Positions 47,455-58,219 are shown, counted from the first letter of the stretch. The stretch is DNA of 64,000 bases from Monoplex corrugatus (GCA_030674185.1 CM060312.1:24249961-24313960); one strand, 5' to 3'. Translations and numbers: made by a program. Notes: generated by a model not told the origin, from the letters alone.

Positions 47455-50135
47455 CGTCTAAATTCTTTTCACTCCTCCACTCTACCCACTCGCCCTGACA
47501 ATACCTGTTTTCACTTTTTCAGCCTACCTACCAGCTTTGGTATGCATGAACACTTTTCACTCGCCCACACTACCTTTTAACTTTGATACATCTTAACCCC
47601 TTTCAGTCTACCATCCTCCCTACCAGCTTTGGTATGCATTAACTCTTTTCACTCGCCCACACTACCTTTTAACTTTGGTACATCTTAACCCCTTTCAGTC
47701 TACCATCCTCCCTACCAGCTTTGGTGGACCTTAACTCTATTACTCTCCTATCCTAAACACCAACATTGATACACCTTAACCCTTTTACTCTACTACCTTA
47801 CCTACCAGCTTTTGTTCACTTTAACTCTTTTCACTCTCTTCCTCTACCCACCCGCTCTGGCATACCTTAACTCCTTTCATTCTCTCCCCCAACTCTCTAG
47901 CTTTGTTCACTTTACAGGCTGCTTTTGTCTATTTTAACTCTTTTCTCCCTCCCATCCTTCCTAATGGTGCTGGTACACCTTAACTTTTCACTCTCATACC
48001 CTACCCATCTGCTTTGGAACACCTTAATTCTTTCCCTCTACCCACCAGTTTAACTCTTTCCACTCCACCATTCTACCCACCAGTTTAACTCTTTCCACTC
48101 CATCACTCTACCCACCAGCTTAACTCTTTTCACTCCGCCACTCTACCTACCTGTTCTGGTACTCCTTACCTCTTTTCACTTTACCACCACCCACAAGCTT
48201 AACTCTTTTCATTTTACCACTCTACCACATAATAATCTTTTCATACCAACACCCTACCTACCAGCTTTTAGTACGCCTTAATTGTTTTCATCCCCCATCC
48301 TCTCCCATTCTCCCCATCAGCTCTGATACACCTTAACTCTTTTCCCTCTGCTATGTTAACAACCAGCTTTGACACACCTTAACTCTTCACTTTCCTCCCC
48401 TACCCATCCGTTTTGACACTTGTTAACTTTCTCACACTACCCATCCATTTGACACTCCTAACCTCTCACAATCCATTTTTGAAACATCTTACCTCATTTC
48501 ATTCTACCACATCTGTCCACCAGCTTTGGTACATATTAACTCTTTTCACTCTACCACCCTACGTTTCAGCTTTGGTGCTGCTTAACGTTTTCACTATACC
48601 ACTCTAACCACCAGCTTTGGTACACCTGAATTCTTTTTACCCTACCATCCTACGGTATGTACCTGCTTTGGTACACCTTGACACTTTTCACTCAATCACT
48701 CTACCCACCAACTTTGGTATACCTTGACTCTTACTTCTATCACTCTGCCTACCAGCTTTGGTACACTTGACTCATTTCATTCTACCATCCTACCTTAGTG
48801 CTTTGGTACACCTTGTCACACTGTCACTCTACCCACCAGCTTGGGTACACCTTGACTCTTGTCAATCTATCACTCTACCCACCAGCTTTGGTACACCTTA
48901 ACTCTTGTCAATCTATCACTCTACCCACCAGCTTTGGTACACCTTAACTCTTGTCACTCTACCCACCAGCTTTGATATACCTTGACACTTGCCACTCTAC
49001 CACCAGTTTTGATATACTTAACTCTTCACTACATCACTCTACCCACCTGTTCTGATACACTTTAACTCTTCACTTCATTACTCTACCCACCAGCTTGGGT
49101 ACATCTTGACTCTTGTCACTCTACCATCAGCTTGGGTACATCTTGACTCCCTCTGTCACTCTACCCACCAGCTTGGGTACATCTTGACTCTACACTCTGT
49201 CACTCTACCATCAGCTTGGGTACATCTTGACTCTACACTCTGTCACTCTACCCACCAGCTTGGGTACATCTTGACTCTACACTCTGTCACTCTACCCACC
49301 CAGCTTGGGTACATCTTGACTCTACACTCTTCACTCTACCCACCAGCTTGGGTACATCTTGACTCTACACTCTGTCACTCTACCATCAGCTTGGGTACAT
49401 CTTGACTCTACACTCTGTCACTCTACCCACCAGCTTGGGTACATCTTGACTCTACACTCTGTCACTCTACCCACCAGCTTGGGTACATCTTGACTCTACA
49501 CTCTGTCACTCTACCATCAGCTTGGGTACATCTTGACTCTACACTCTGTCACTCTACCCACCAGCTTGGGTACACCTTGACTCTACACTCTATCACTCTA
49601 CCCACCAGCTTGGGTACATCTTGACTCTACACTCTGTCACTCTACCCACCAGCTTGGGTACACCTTGACTCTACACTCTATCACTCTACCCACCAGCTTG
49701 GGTACATCTTGACTCTACACTCTGTCACTCTACCCACCAGCTTGGGTACATCTTGACTCTTGTCACTCTGTCACTCTACCCACCAGTTGGGTACACCAGA
49801 CTCATTTCACTCTATCACTCTACCCACCAGCTTGGGTACACCTTCACTCTTGTCACTCTATCACTCTACCCACCACCTTTGGTACACCTTGACTCTTCAC
49901 TCTATCACTCTACCCTCCAGCTTGGGTACGCTTGACTCATTTTACTCTACCACTCTATCAAACTGCTTTGGTACCACTTTATTCTTTTTATTTTACACCC
50001 TATCTACAAGCTTTAGTTCACTTTAACTCTTTTCACTCTCCCGTCTTAACTACCAGCTTTGATACACCTTAACTCTTTTCACTCCCCCACTCTACGTAAA
50101 GCTTTGATAGACCCTAACTCTTTTTCACTACCCAC
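47455..50135. repeat. Diverged minisatellite, about 44-bp unit, about 60 copies
   Basis: The homogeneous core 49090-49750 has the unit ACCAGCTTGGGTACATCTTG then ACTCTACACTCTGTCACTCTACCC. Older flanks read 'ACCAGCTTTGGTACACCTTAACTC' with 'TTTTCACTCTACCACCCTA'. The unit resembles the foldback element arm (TTAACCCTTTGACTCCC then CACCCTATCCACCAGCTTCCTG), which I infer to be its source. Confidence 0.9.
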
Positions 50136-50139
50136 CTCA

Positions 50140-50475
50140 CCTATCAACAGAAAGCTGGTGGATGGGGTGAGGGTATGAAAGTAGTTCAGGTGTACTTGAA
50201 AGCTAGCTGACAGAGTAAAAAGGTTCGGTGTGTCAGAAAGCTTCCTGCAGGAAGCTTGTGGGTAGGGGTGAGGAGATGAAACAATTAAAATGTGACAGAA
50301 TGTGAACAGAGTCTGAGAGTATGAGAGCTAAAGTGTGCCAGGGAACTGATGGACAGGTTGTGAGGCTGAAAGGGTTTAACTTTGGCACGAAGCTAGTGAA
50401 CAGGATGAGGGAGTAACAGAGTTAAAGTTTGCCAGGAAGCTGGTGAATAAAGCCAAGGTTTCAATCTGGCGGAAC
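50140..50475. repeat. Inverted arm facing the 44-bp array
   Basis: Reads as the reverse complement of array units: 'GAAAGCTGGTGGATGGGGTG', 'AAGCTTGTGGGTAGGGGTGA', 'GAAGCTAGTGAACAGGATGA', about 8 degenerate copies. A perfect palindrome AAGCTTCCTGCAGGAAGCTT sits at 50239-50258, like the centre of the foldback at 25880. Confidence 0.75.
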
Positions 50476-51534
50476 TAGTAAGGGGTGACAAACAAGTAGG
50501 TTGCGTGGGTCCCCCTAGCAACGTTCGAATCAAACGTGGATGTGGATGGGATATCGATCGGGCCACTGAAAACCTAGCTAAGACAAGTGTTTGCTGACGA
50601 TATTTGCTGGCTCACTTTCTGTTCGTGCGCTAAAAACTTGGCTGAGACGAGTGTTTCTCACATACGTTAGCCGGCTTCCTATCTGTTGTGTCTGTTTACT
50701 GGAGTTGGTTTTCTGTTTTTGGGGAGGTTTTTGTTTTTGTTTTTGTTTTTGGTTTTGTTCTGTTTTCTTCCTTCCCCATCCTTCCGTCACTGATGGCAGT
50801 AGTGTGTACACGGCGATACTGTCACGGTGTGGAAGTGCGCGTGTTTCATTATTCATTGATCCAAAACATTATTCCAATATTCAAAGAGCTTGGGTAGGTG
50901 ACGGTAAAGATTGTCCTATAGGTCGTCAGGAAGTGAGATTTTTCCCGATCTCCTAAGTCAACACACTAGCATTGCAGAACTGATTGTGCCTGAACTCCCT
51001 TTGGTGTGTAAACGCATACAGAACATCAAATACGCACGTTAAAGATCAATAATCCATCTCAGTGTTCGATGGCCTATAGAAACACGAAAACATCTATAAA
51101 ACGGAATGATTACCTTAATGGCACAGTGGTGGGGTGGGGTGGGGGTGGGTAGGAACTAAAATAACCCGCCCATACACGTAAATGGAAGCGGGGGTGGTGG
51201 TGGTGGGAGAACTAAACAAAAACCCTGACCAAACAAGTGAAATGATTTGGGGGGGGGGGGGGATAAACAAAAATCCTGACCAAACAAGTAAAATGATTTG
51301 GGGGGGGGGGGGAGATAAACAGAAACCCTGCGAATACACGTAACATCCCACTCGTATAGTCGTGAGTGTTGTAGCGTACGAACAAAAATGAAAAACAATA
51401 TTACAAATTGCTCATGGACACCTTCAGGCTACACATCCTTCGCTGGCGCAAAGCGCTGCCACATGACCAATTTAAAATCCATTTCGTGGTGCACGGTGAC
51501 ATTTCAATATGCACAGAGTTCTGCAAACTTTCCA
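50476..51534. other. Dispersed repeat and G-run tandem duplication
   Basis: 50570-50690 contains two related 60-bp copies ('GAAAACCTAGCTAAGACAAGTGTTT' and 'AAAAACTTGGCTGAGACGAGTGTTT' types). 50975-51115 carries the gastropod-type repeat with ACATCAAATACGCACGTTAA. 51190-51330 has two or three copies of a 55-bp unit each containing 'CCCTGACCAAACAAGT' and a G-run of 12-13. 51338-51400 resembles the 3' part of the same gastropod repeat (cf. 59500-59590). Confidence 0.6.
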
Positions 51535-51785
51535 TGCGGGCCTCAATAGCTCAGCCAGCTGAGTGTCGGATTGATATGCCAATAGCTGAGAGTTCGAACC
51601 TGGCATGTGCTACATTGTACTGGCCTTCCTACCGCCCATCTTAACCATAATTGTTGTTTTGGTGGTGTTAGTGTAGTATTAGTTCAATCCTCTTTCCACA
51701 CTTCTCTGAAATGGTTATCCCCGTCAAATCATATCACCTGAGTGGGTGCTGACGTAAAACTGAATTAAATCAATCAAGTAAACAA
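51535..51785 (+). mobile_element. tRNA-derived SINE (family 3)
   Basis: The head has an A-box-like TAGCTCAGCCAGCTGAG and a box-B-like AGAGTTCGAACCTGGC spaced as in a tRNA gene. The body includes 'GTTGTTTTGGTGGTGTTAGT' and 'ATGGTTATCCCCGTCAAATC', and it ends GACGTAAAACTGAATTAAAT then CAATCAA. The copy at 61195-61450 (minus) shares every part. It is not a functional tRNA gene: no acceptor stem pairing is seen. Confidence 0.82.
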
Positions 51786-52003
51786 GGCAGTGGAGGGAAA
51801 GGGGGAAAGCTAGGAGGGGCGGGGGGAGGGGAGGAGGGAGATCGATCATATATCAAGATCACAATACCACCACCACAAAAGTAAAGTGAGAGAGGCGATG
51901 ACGTCAAAAACGATTTTCTAGCGCCGTTACGTTAGAGTTCGATTTATCGCTCATTGAGCGACAACCCCGAGGTAGTGCTCATGTTTACATTTGGAAGTCT
52001 TAC

Positions 52004-52089
52004 CGTATTGATCGCAATAATCCCCCTTCCAGCAATTGTCACAGACACAAACGCCATCCTCCTGTAGCTGTCCGTGAACGCAGCTGACG
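52004..52089 (-). CDS. Exon 3: EGF-like module
   Basis: The acceptor TTCTTTTCCAG| follows a good pyrimidine tract and the donor is TACG|GTAAGAC. It runs from phase 2 to phase 1 (86 nt). The peptide VSCVHGQLQEDGVCVCDNCW then KGDYCDQY has the pattern C-x8-C-x-C-x2-C-x5-C with 'G.C.C..CW.G..C', typical of short tenascin/laminin-type EGF modules; five Cys are visible where six are usual. Binding partner unknown. Confidence 0.87.
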
Positions 52090-52534
52090 CTGGAAAAGAA
52101 ATTGAATTTTAATATTTCATAATAATTGTTTAGGAGCGCGACAGAGATAACAAGACAGACAGACACTGATCACGGTGCACTGTGCCACCTTTACGCCTTT
52201 AGAAGGGGCTCTGGTCTTAATCTGAATAAATTTCCGTTTCCGTTCTTCCCTTCCTTCCATCCTACCACCCCCCCCCCCCCCCCACTTGCAGCCCCTGTCG
52301 CAATACTTGTCCAGTGTCACTTTGATGTAATATGTGTTCAGTTAGTCGTAATTATGTAACAATCGCGAAACCCCATTTTTGCTGTGGCTGGATATATTAG
52401 TTTAAACAGTTAGCTCAGCTGGTGTAAGCGCTAAACTGATAGCTCAGGTTCAGTGAGTTGGACCTTCAGGCGGCTCAGATTTTTTTTTTGGGGGGGGGGG
52501 GGGGTAGGGGGTGAGGGGCGACTGTGTTGATAGA
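52090..52534. other. Intron segment with C- and G-runs
   Basis: C-run 52268-52283 and G-run 52490-52503; 52400-52460 (TTAGCTCAGCTGGTGTAAGCG) resembles a tRNA-like SINE head. Otherwise nothing recognised. Confidence 0.5.
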
Positions 52535-52815
52535 ATCAACGACACAAAATCTGATGTTGGGGTTCAATCTCAAGCTGCAACATAAAACACAAAACTGTTT
52601 GCTACTATCTGAATACTCCGATCATTGTGGTGGTATCACCTAAATGTTTCATAGGTCCTTTTCATCTCCCTAGCCCCTCATTTCAGTGCCTTGTCAGCGC
52701 ATAGGGTTTTGCGCAGGCTCGAGGAGTTTGTCAGACAATAACTAGCGAATCTGGTGGTGTGCATATGGAATTGTCCGCTGCGATGAATCCGTCTTGCACA
52801 AATTCCAAACTCTTA
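52535..52815 (+). mobile_element. SINE family 1
   Basis: Reads from a box-B-like GGGGTTCAATCTCAAG through 'TCCGATCATTGTGGTGGTAT', 'TTTTGCGCAGGCTCGAGGAG' to 'GATGAATCCGTCTTGCACAA' and 'TTCCAAACTC', the full inverse order of the copy at 45700. Confidence 0.8.
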
Positions 52816-54255
52816 AAATTTCACTGTTTACAACATTGTTATGTAATATTTCGTATATGCTTTATGTTGTTCTATGTCAACATCATCTTTTTCCTATATG
52901 AAATCAAAGCATCGTCTGTTATCACAATGTATGTTGATGTTTGTTTACTGTAAAGCGAAATGAAATAATTAAGAAAAATCAAAAAAATTCAAAGTATTTG
53001 TCCAGTTACGTTAGTACAGTTGTCAACTAAATATGTCTTCCAATTCTGCCCGAATTCGGTTCATAAAAAGTACTGACTTCCCTACCGACTTTTTCCCCTT
53101 GTAGTATCGAAAACACAAAACTCACCACTGACGTACGATATATGTACTATGTTTATGCAACATTTCTGAGTGTGAATTAGACTAACTTTGTTTCAATTCT
53201 TTGATCAAACAGACTTTCAGGACTTTGAAACAAAAGCCCATATATACATTTTGACAAAATCACAGTTGAAAAAAGGTGGATTATCCATGCGTGTCCATAT
53301 CTCGTTTCTCCCTAATCCACTAATGGGTTGTGTTACAAAATTTCGAAAACTGTCCTACGTGTTTTATGAAATGACAGCAGAAAAAAAGGTGACACTCAAG
53401 AGAGGAATACGAAGGAGAAAATACTACAAACATTAAGATTTTAATTCATCAGGTATAAGTCCTGTTGTGAAAGTTTCACCAGCTGTTAAGATAATATAGT
53501 CGTTGAAGTCTTACTTTCTTATAATACTTTCCTTCGTGGTTTTATAAGCAATCATAAAAATATGACATGAAATGCAGTCCATAAACTGTTTCAACGTATT
53601 ACTTTACACACTACATTTGTATCTAATATTGCTTTTAAAGAATTGAAAGTTATTCGTTATTATCAATGAGCAGGTACACTACGTGAATTACATCATTTCA
53701 TGTTAATTATGTAATCATATATATGTCATATGAAGTTTTATCAACCACCATCAACATACATTATGAATAATATCCATGACTCATGTTAATTACATCGTTT
53801 CATGTTAATTATGTAATCATATATATGTCATATGAAGTTATATTAACCACCATCAACATACATTACGAATAACATTATCAATGACACCTGTTCCATTTTT
53901 TTCTGAACTTATTGTTTCTTTTATTTTTCTTGCATTATGCTTTGAGTTGTTATGACTTACTTTTTCAAGTTCTTGTCAATACAATATTAGTTTATCTGAC
54001 AATAAATGGCTGCTGGGTTGAATTCAACCGAATTCAATAAAACTGTCATAACTGAACATACTCTTTAGGGCTGGCGAGGCGATGGGATAAGAAGATGAGG
54101 GGGTTGGGCATACAGACAGGCATAACAAATAGCAAAATAAACAAACAACAAACAGTTGATGGCACACATTTCAGATCTGTTATGATATAACAAAAATATA
54201 ACATAGTTGTATCTGCTTTTCGTTGATATTGGTTGTTGAATATTTCGAATATCTA
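52816..54255. other. AT-rich intron segment with a 124-bp tandem duplication
   Basis: At 53697-53880 a block starting TTTCATGTTAATTATGTAAT and ending 'CACCATCAACATACATTA' occurs twice, at 53697 and 53797/53821, about 95% alike. An 82-codon plus-strand frame at 53188-53436 (MFQFFDQTDFQDFETKAHIY, basic C-terminus KRGIRRRKYYKH) is not simple repeat, but I recognise no family and see no splice or promoter support; it may be element debris. Confidence 0.55.
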
Positions 54256-54264
54256 ATATCTTAG

Positions 54265-54465
54265 TTTGGTTGATTTGTTGGGTTGGTGGGTGGTTGGGTG
54301 GTCGGTTGGGTTTTTGGTTGGTTGTTCGGTTGGGTTTTTGGTTGGTTGGTTGGTTGGGTTTTTGGTTGGTTGGTTGGTTGGTTGGTTGGTTGGTTGGTCG
54401 GTTGATTGATTAGTTGGTTGGTTTGGTATTGTTTGTTTGTTTATTTGTTTGTTTGTTTTTTGGTC
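54265..54465. repeat. (TTGG)n repeat
   Basis: TTGG runs with GGGTTTTTGGTTGG higher-order copies, then TTTG at 54430-54460. Confidence 0.93.
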
Positions 54466-54559
54466 ATGACTTAGTGATTGAGAACGCCATGCTGATAACG
54501 CAAAGGTCGGAGGTCAGCCTCGAAGCAGGCCACAGATGTAAACCAGGCTGGCAGGACCC

Positions 54560-55015
54560 GTTGATTAGGGCCGTGGACTCTTAAGTTTGATGTCTCAAAA
54601 CTACAATCCCAGCCCGCAACATAAAAAAAATGGCCTGTCTGCTGCCTATCTTAACACTCCAATCATTCTGGGGTTTTCAGATTATTTTGATTCCTGCTAC
54701 CTATCCGTTTACTGCAAAAACTTAACCCTTTGATTCCCTCACCTATCCAAGCTGGTGGATAGGGTGAGGGAATCAAAGGATTAAGTTTTTAATTCGCTAG
54801 CATGGCTGACAATGCAGGATGCTGATGGACAGGGTGTGGGAGTCAAAGGGATAAGCCCTGTTTCCTGCTCTCCTCTCCGTTTTAAGACCTTGACAGCGCA
54901 TATGGTTTTGCGCAGGAGTGAAAAGTCTGCCAGATAATAGTTGGCAGATTGGGTGGAGCGCTTATGGATTTGTCGGAGTGTGATGAATCCCTCTTGAATA
55001 AAATCCAAACTCAGA
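54560..55015 (+). mobile_element. SINE family 1 split by a foldback element
   Basis: 54575-54680 is the SINE head part ('CAATCCCAGCCCGCAACATA', 'CTCCAATCATTCTGG'). 54715-54860 is foldback sequence (CTTAACCCTTTGATTCCCTC and its complement). 54870-55015 is the remaining SINE ('TTTAAGACCTTGACAGCGCA', 'GATGAATCCCTCTTGAATAA'). Confidence 0.75.
54586..54742 (+). repeat. Left arm of a 157-bp inverted repeat
   Basis: Pairs with 55215-55372 (reverse complement) with about ten differences, including the SINE part and the adjoining foldback part. Spacer about 470 bp. Confidence 0.85.
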
Positions 55016-55099
55016 TCTGTCAGGATATCAGAAACAGGATAAAGTTGTCTTTAACTGTTGTTGATAAGATTTTTTTTTCAGATATTTTGTTTAATTCAT

Positions 55100-55450
55100 G
55101 ATTAAGTTTAGCCCTTTGACTCCCGCACCTTTTCCATCAGCATTGTCAACCATGCTAGCAAATCAAAAACGTAACCATTTGATTCCCTCACCCTATCTAC
55201 CAGCTTCCTGATACGGTGAGGGAGTCAAAGGGTTAAGTTTTTGCAGTAAATGGATAGGTTGCAGGAATCAAAATAATCTGAAAACCCCAGAATGATTGGA
55301 GCGTTAAGATAGGCAGCAGACAGGCCATTTTTTTATGTTGTGGGCTGGGACTGAAGTTTTGAAACATCAAACTGGTGGATAGGACGAGGGAGTCACAGGG
55401 TTAAGTTTTTGCAGTTGGTGGATAGGGTGCGGGAGTCAAAGGGTTAGCCT
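55100..55450. mobile_element. Foldback element cluster carrying an inverted SINE piece
   Basis: 55105-55245: TTTAGCCCTTTGACTCCCGC, CATTGTCAACCATGCTAGCA and GAGGGAGTCAAAGGGTTAAG. 55262-55372: SINE head on the minus strand, the right arm partner of 54586-54742 (arm 55215-55372). 55375-55450: further foldback words (GGGAGTCAAAGGGTTAG). It ends about 40 bp from the donor of exon 2. Confidence 0.8.
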
Positions 55451-55488
55451 GGAGGAAGGGATGATATTAGAAAAAAATTATTTCTTAC

Positions 55489-55513
55489 CTTTCCGCACTG
55501 ACAGGTGACGACC
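55489..55513 (-). CDS. Exon 2: 25-bp microexon
   Basis: The acceptor CTTTTCTTTTCTTACAG| is excellent and the donor GGAAAG|GTAAGAA is near-consensus. It enters in phase 1 (split Gly, G|GG with exon 1) and leaves in phase 2 (split Ser, AG|C with exon 3), encoding SSPVSAE between the signal peptide and the EGF module. The exact phase fit on both sides is the main support. Skipping it would shift the reading frame. Confidence 0.8.
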
Positions 55514-55857
55514 CTGTAAGAAAAGAAAAGGTCAGATAGTCTGAGGAAACAAATTTTACATCGGTACAGTTTTTAACATACTATGTTTAGGACTGGACAA
55601 AAGGATTAACTTGTACGACGTTTGTGGGTTTGAGTACTCATCAATCCTTTTCGGCTCAACAGGCTCCTAATTAATGTAATAATCACATGTCAAATTGTAT
55701 AACCAGAGAGAAGACGGGACAAAAACCAGTCAATTTAGCCAAGTGTCAGTGCAACAGACTACTGACGAGGAGGATCGTGGAAGTATTTCCCAGAGCTGAC
55801 ATGCCATGAGCTCACTTGGGAAACTGGCACCAGGCACTCGAGTCTCGTCCAATTTAT
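55514..55857. other. Intron 1 segment with SINE-like remnants
   Basis: 55615-55680 resembles family 2 body (TTTGTGGGTTTGAGTACTCA, 'TTTTCGGCTCAACAGGCTCC'). 55740-55850 ('CAGTGCAACAGACTACTGAC', 'CACTCGAGTCTCGTCC') resembles 58755-58920. No exon seen. Confidence 0.5.
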
Positions 55858-56000
55858 ATCATCATCATCATGTGCTTTGCCGCATGGCGTTGGCGATCAT
55901 GGTCCTCCACACGAATCTATCCCTGTTGCTGCAAGCACATCTCCCACCCTCTCTGTCCTCAGCACCCTGCAAGTCCGTCCATGTTTTCTTTCCAATTTAT
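55858..56000 (-). mobile_element. RTE family B 3' fragment
   Basis: (ATC)n then TGTGCTTTGCCGCATGGCGT and 'GGTCCTCCACACGAATCTAT', 'CTGCAAGCACATCTCCCACC' match 62505-62640 and 5172-5290. Confidence 0.8.
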
Positions 56001-56009
56001 GGATGTTCG

Positions 56010-56210
56010 TTCTTTCGTTCGTTCTTTAATTTAACGTCTGTTCACTATGAGTGATATAGACAGGGGGGGGGGGGGGAATGGAAGATAAGAGTGGGCGAGT
56101 TGCATTGTGGGGAGAGGGGAGACAAAGTAAAGACATAAATAAATGGGTAAATAGAAAAATGGAACAGATCTTAACACTAACAATAACATTAACAATGTGA
56201 AGGAAAATTT
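56010..56210 (-). mobile_element. LINE 3' UTR copy
   Basis: Reverse complement of 25215-25435 over almost its whole length: TAACGTCTGTTCACTATGAG, 'GGCGAGTTGCATTGTGGGGAG' and 'AAAATGGAACAGATCTTAAC'. It begins with TTCGTTCTTTCGTTCG, probably the element's short-repeat tail. No coding part is attached. Confidence 0.82.
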
Positions 56211-56219
56211 ATGGATGTA

Positions 56220-56450
56220 TCATTAAAGCAGTGGCTCAAACTTCCCGACCAACACTTCAGGTGCCTGAACCTCTTCGACCTGGTTGACTCTAGGATTTAT
56301 GGATTTATTCATTGTGGAAGTGAGTGTAGAGTGCATCCTAGTCTTCCAGCCTCGATCAGAAATGGAACTCTTTAGCATCAATATTATCATTCCCATTCTC
56401 ATCATCACTGCATTGTAAAATATTGTCCCAGATTCTGAGGTGTTTCACGA
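56220..56450 (+). repeat. Dispersed repeat related to 58930-59230
   Basis: Shares 'CTCAAACTTCCCGACCAACA'-type start, 'GACCTGGTTGACTCTAGGAT', 'GAAATGGAACTCTTTAGCAT' and 'AAAATATTGTCCCAGATTCTG' with the second locus. Confidence 0.65.
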
Positions 56451-56785
56451 CCTGCTCTCGTGGTAACTTCAAGTTTGGTGGAGTTTGGGAGGGAGGATGT
56501 TGGAGAACCGAAATGAGCAGTGTGGGAGTAGTGATACAGGGGCGGTGCAGAAGATGGTGTGGCAAAAAAAAAAAAATATCATGAATAACAAACAAACAGA
56601 TAAAATGAAACATTAAGGAACATCAGACCAAAACAACACCATATGAAGGTAAATGTGTTTTCTTTCATACCAGAATCTGTAAATATCTAATTCACCAACA
56701 AAGCGATGGAAATGGAAAAGAACATGACGATTGTAAATGTAATCATTGACTGTTGAAAGATTGCTGATTGATTGATCGATTGATA

Positions 56786-56833
<48 letters not shown>

Positions 56834-57430
56834 TAAAACGAAGCAGATGTCTAACTCACTGACTGACTGATGATGTTGGAGAGAAGAAAAACAGAACAGA
56901 AAGAAGGGGGAATCTATGCATTCCCACCCATCTGTTCTTCAGTGACTGAACAGGAATCCATTCATTCATCAGTAAGTCAACCAATCAAGTAAATTAATCA
57001 ATGAATTAAATCATTGATCGATCACTCAATCAGTCAATCGTAAAAAATCAAGAGTAAAAAATCAGCATTTTAATTTTTATTAAATCGAGTAAATACGAAC
57101 ATTTTTCAATCAGCCATAAAAATAATAATGAAGATCAAAGAAATATTACAACAGTCGTCATACTCCTGACTGTTCAAGTTTGATTTGTCAGAGAGCAATG
57201 AACTTGAAAACAAGAAAAGATTCATAGACACAAAGTAGAAAACGAAACCAAAAGCAACAATACAAACAAACAATACAACACGACACAAAACAGACAGAAG
57301 ACAAAAACTACGCACGCAATCTGCACTGTGACTGATGAAAACTAGATCTCGTTAATGTTAGGCTAATACAAGTCGCCGTACTATGAAACTGACAAACATT
57401 TTTGAATATCTGAAGAAAATAAGTCCTTAC
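56451..57430. other. Intron 1 segment, mostly unassigned
   Basis: Contains (TTGA)n at 56760-56832 and AATC/TCAA clusters at 56960-57045. 57100-57330 is an A-rich unassigned stretch. No gene feature recognised. Confidence 0.6.
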
Positions 57431-57518
57431 CACCAAAAGCGCAAGAACACACAATAATCAGCAAAACAATCATGGCCTGAAATCTCCAGCTCAGAGGAGA
57501 ACAAGCCAGCCGTATCAT
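57431..57518 (-). CDS. Exon 1: start codon and signal peptide
   Basis: ATG at 57518 with A at -3. The peptide MIRLACSPLSWRFQAMIVLL then IIVCSCAFGG has a short basic start and a hydrophobic core (AMIVLLIIVCSCAF), a typical secretory signal. The donor GGTG|GTAAGG is strong and leaves phase 1, matching exon 2. The frame stays open upstream: an in-frame ATG at 57665 would add 49 residues beginning MLVVVALAILQGARVTCRLL, itself signal-like. I prefer 57518 because the intervening peptide is Arg/Lys-rich and would place two hydrophobic stretches in tandem. Confidence 0.75.
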
Positions 57519-57925
57519 GATGAATTTTTGTTTCTTCTTTCTCACAAAATGTTCGACGTTTCTTGATCGTCTGCTCCGTCCAGTGGGTCCCGAAGCTGTG
57601 GGCCCAAGCAGACGACAGGTAACGCGCGCCCCCTGGAGTATAGCAAGGGCGACAACAACAAGCATTATGGGAAAAGTACAACGCGACGCCTGCACGCAGT
57701 TCTATAGAAATCAGTCCAGTTGGTCGATCTTGGAGACCAGGTGGATGATGATGATGATGATGATGATGGTGGTGGTAGTGGTGATGATGGTGGTGGTAAT
57801 TGTGGTTAAAAGTGGAGATATTTTTACAATTATTCAATCCAATGTGGGCAAAGTAGGCTATTTATTTAGCAAATATGTTAATGTCATTTGTGGTTTCAGT
57901 TTGCTTTCGATCTTCCCCGCAGTTT
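57519..57925. promoter_or_regulatory. Presumed 5' UTR/promoter region of the minus-strand gene
   Basis: Location upstream of exon 1 is the only basis for this call. 57560-57650 is relatively GC-rich. No TATA box at a convincing distance. (ATG)n at 57742-57800 on the plus strand (CAT on the gene strand). Confidence 0.3.
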
Positions 57926-57929
57926 TAGG

Positions 57930-58215
57930 AGTTTGGAGTTTCTTCAAGAGGGATTCGTCAAACTCGAACAATTCCACATGCGCTCCAAACAGATCTACCA
58001 GCAATTATCTGGCAAACTCCCTGAGCCTGCGCAAAACCCTATGCGCTGGCAAGATCTTGAAATGGGGAGGGAAAGAGACCTATAAAATAGACCATGACAT
58101 CAAAAGAGACCTATGAATTAATAAACATAAATGTGACATTATCAGAATGATTTGAGCATTAAAATGGGCAGCGAGCAAGCCAAGGTTTATGTTGCCAGTT
58201 GGGATTGAATTCAAG
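57930..58215 (-). mobile_element. SINE family 1
   Basis: GGAGTTTGGAGTTTCTTCAA, 'CAATTCCACATGCGCTCCAA', 'CCTGAGCCTGCGCAAAACCC', 'TGGCAAGATCTTGAAATGGG' and 'AAAATGGGCAGCGAGCAAGC' in family order. Confidence 0.8.
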
Positions 58216-58219
58216 GAAC

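Noticed and set aside
51540..51612. tRNA gene
   Set aside because: A- and B-box-like words are present, but there is no acceptor-stem pairing and the downstream body recurs at 61195-61450, so it is a SINE head.
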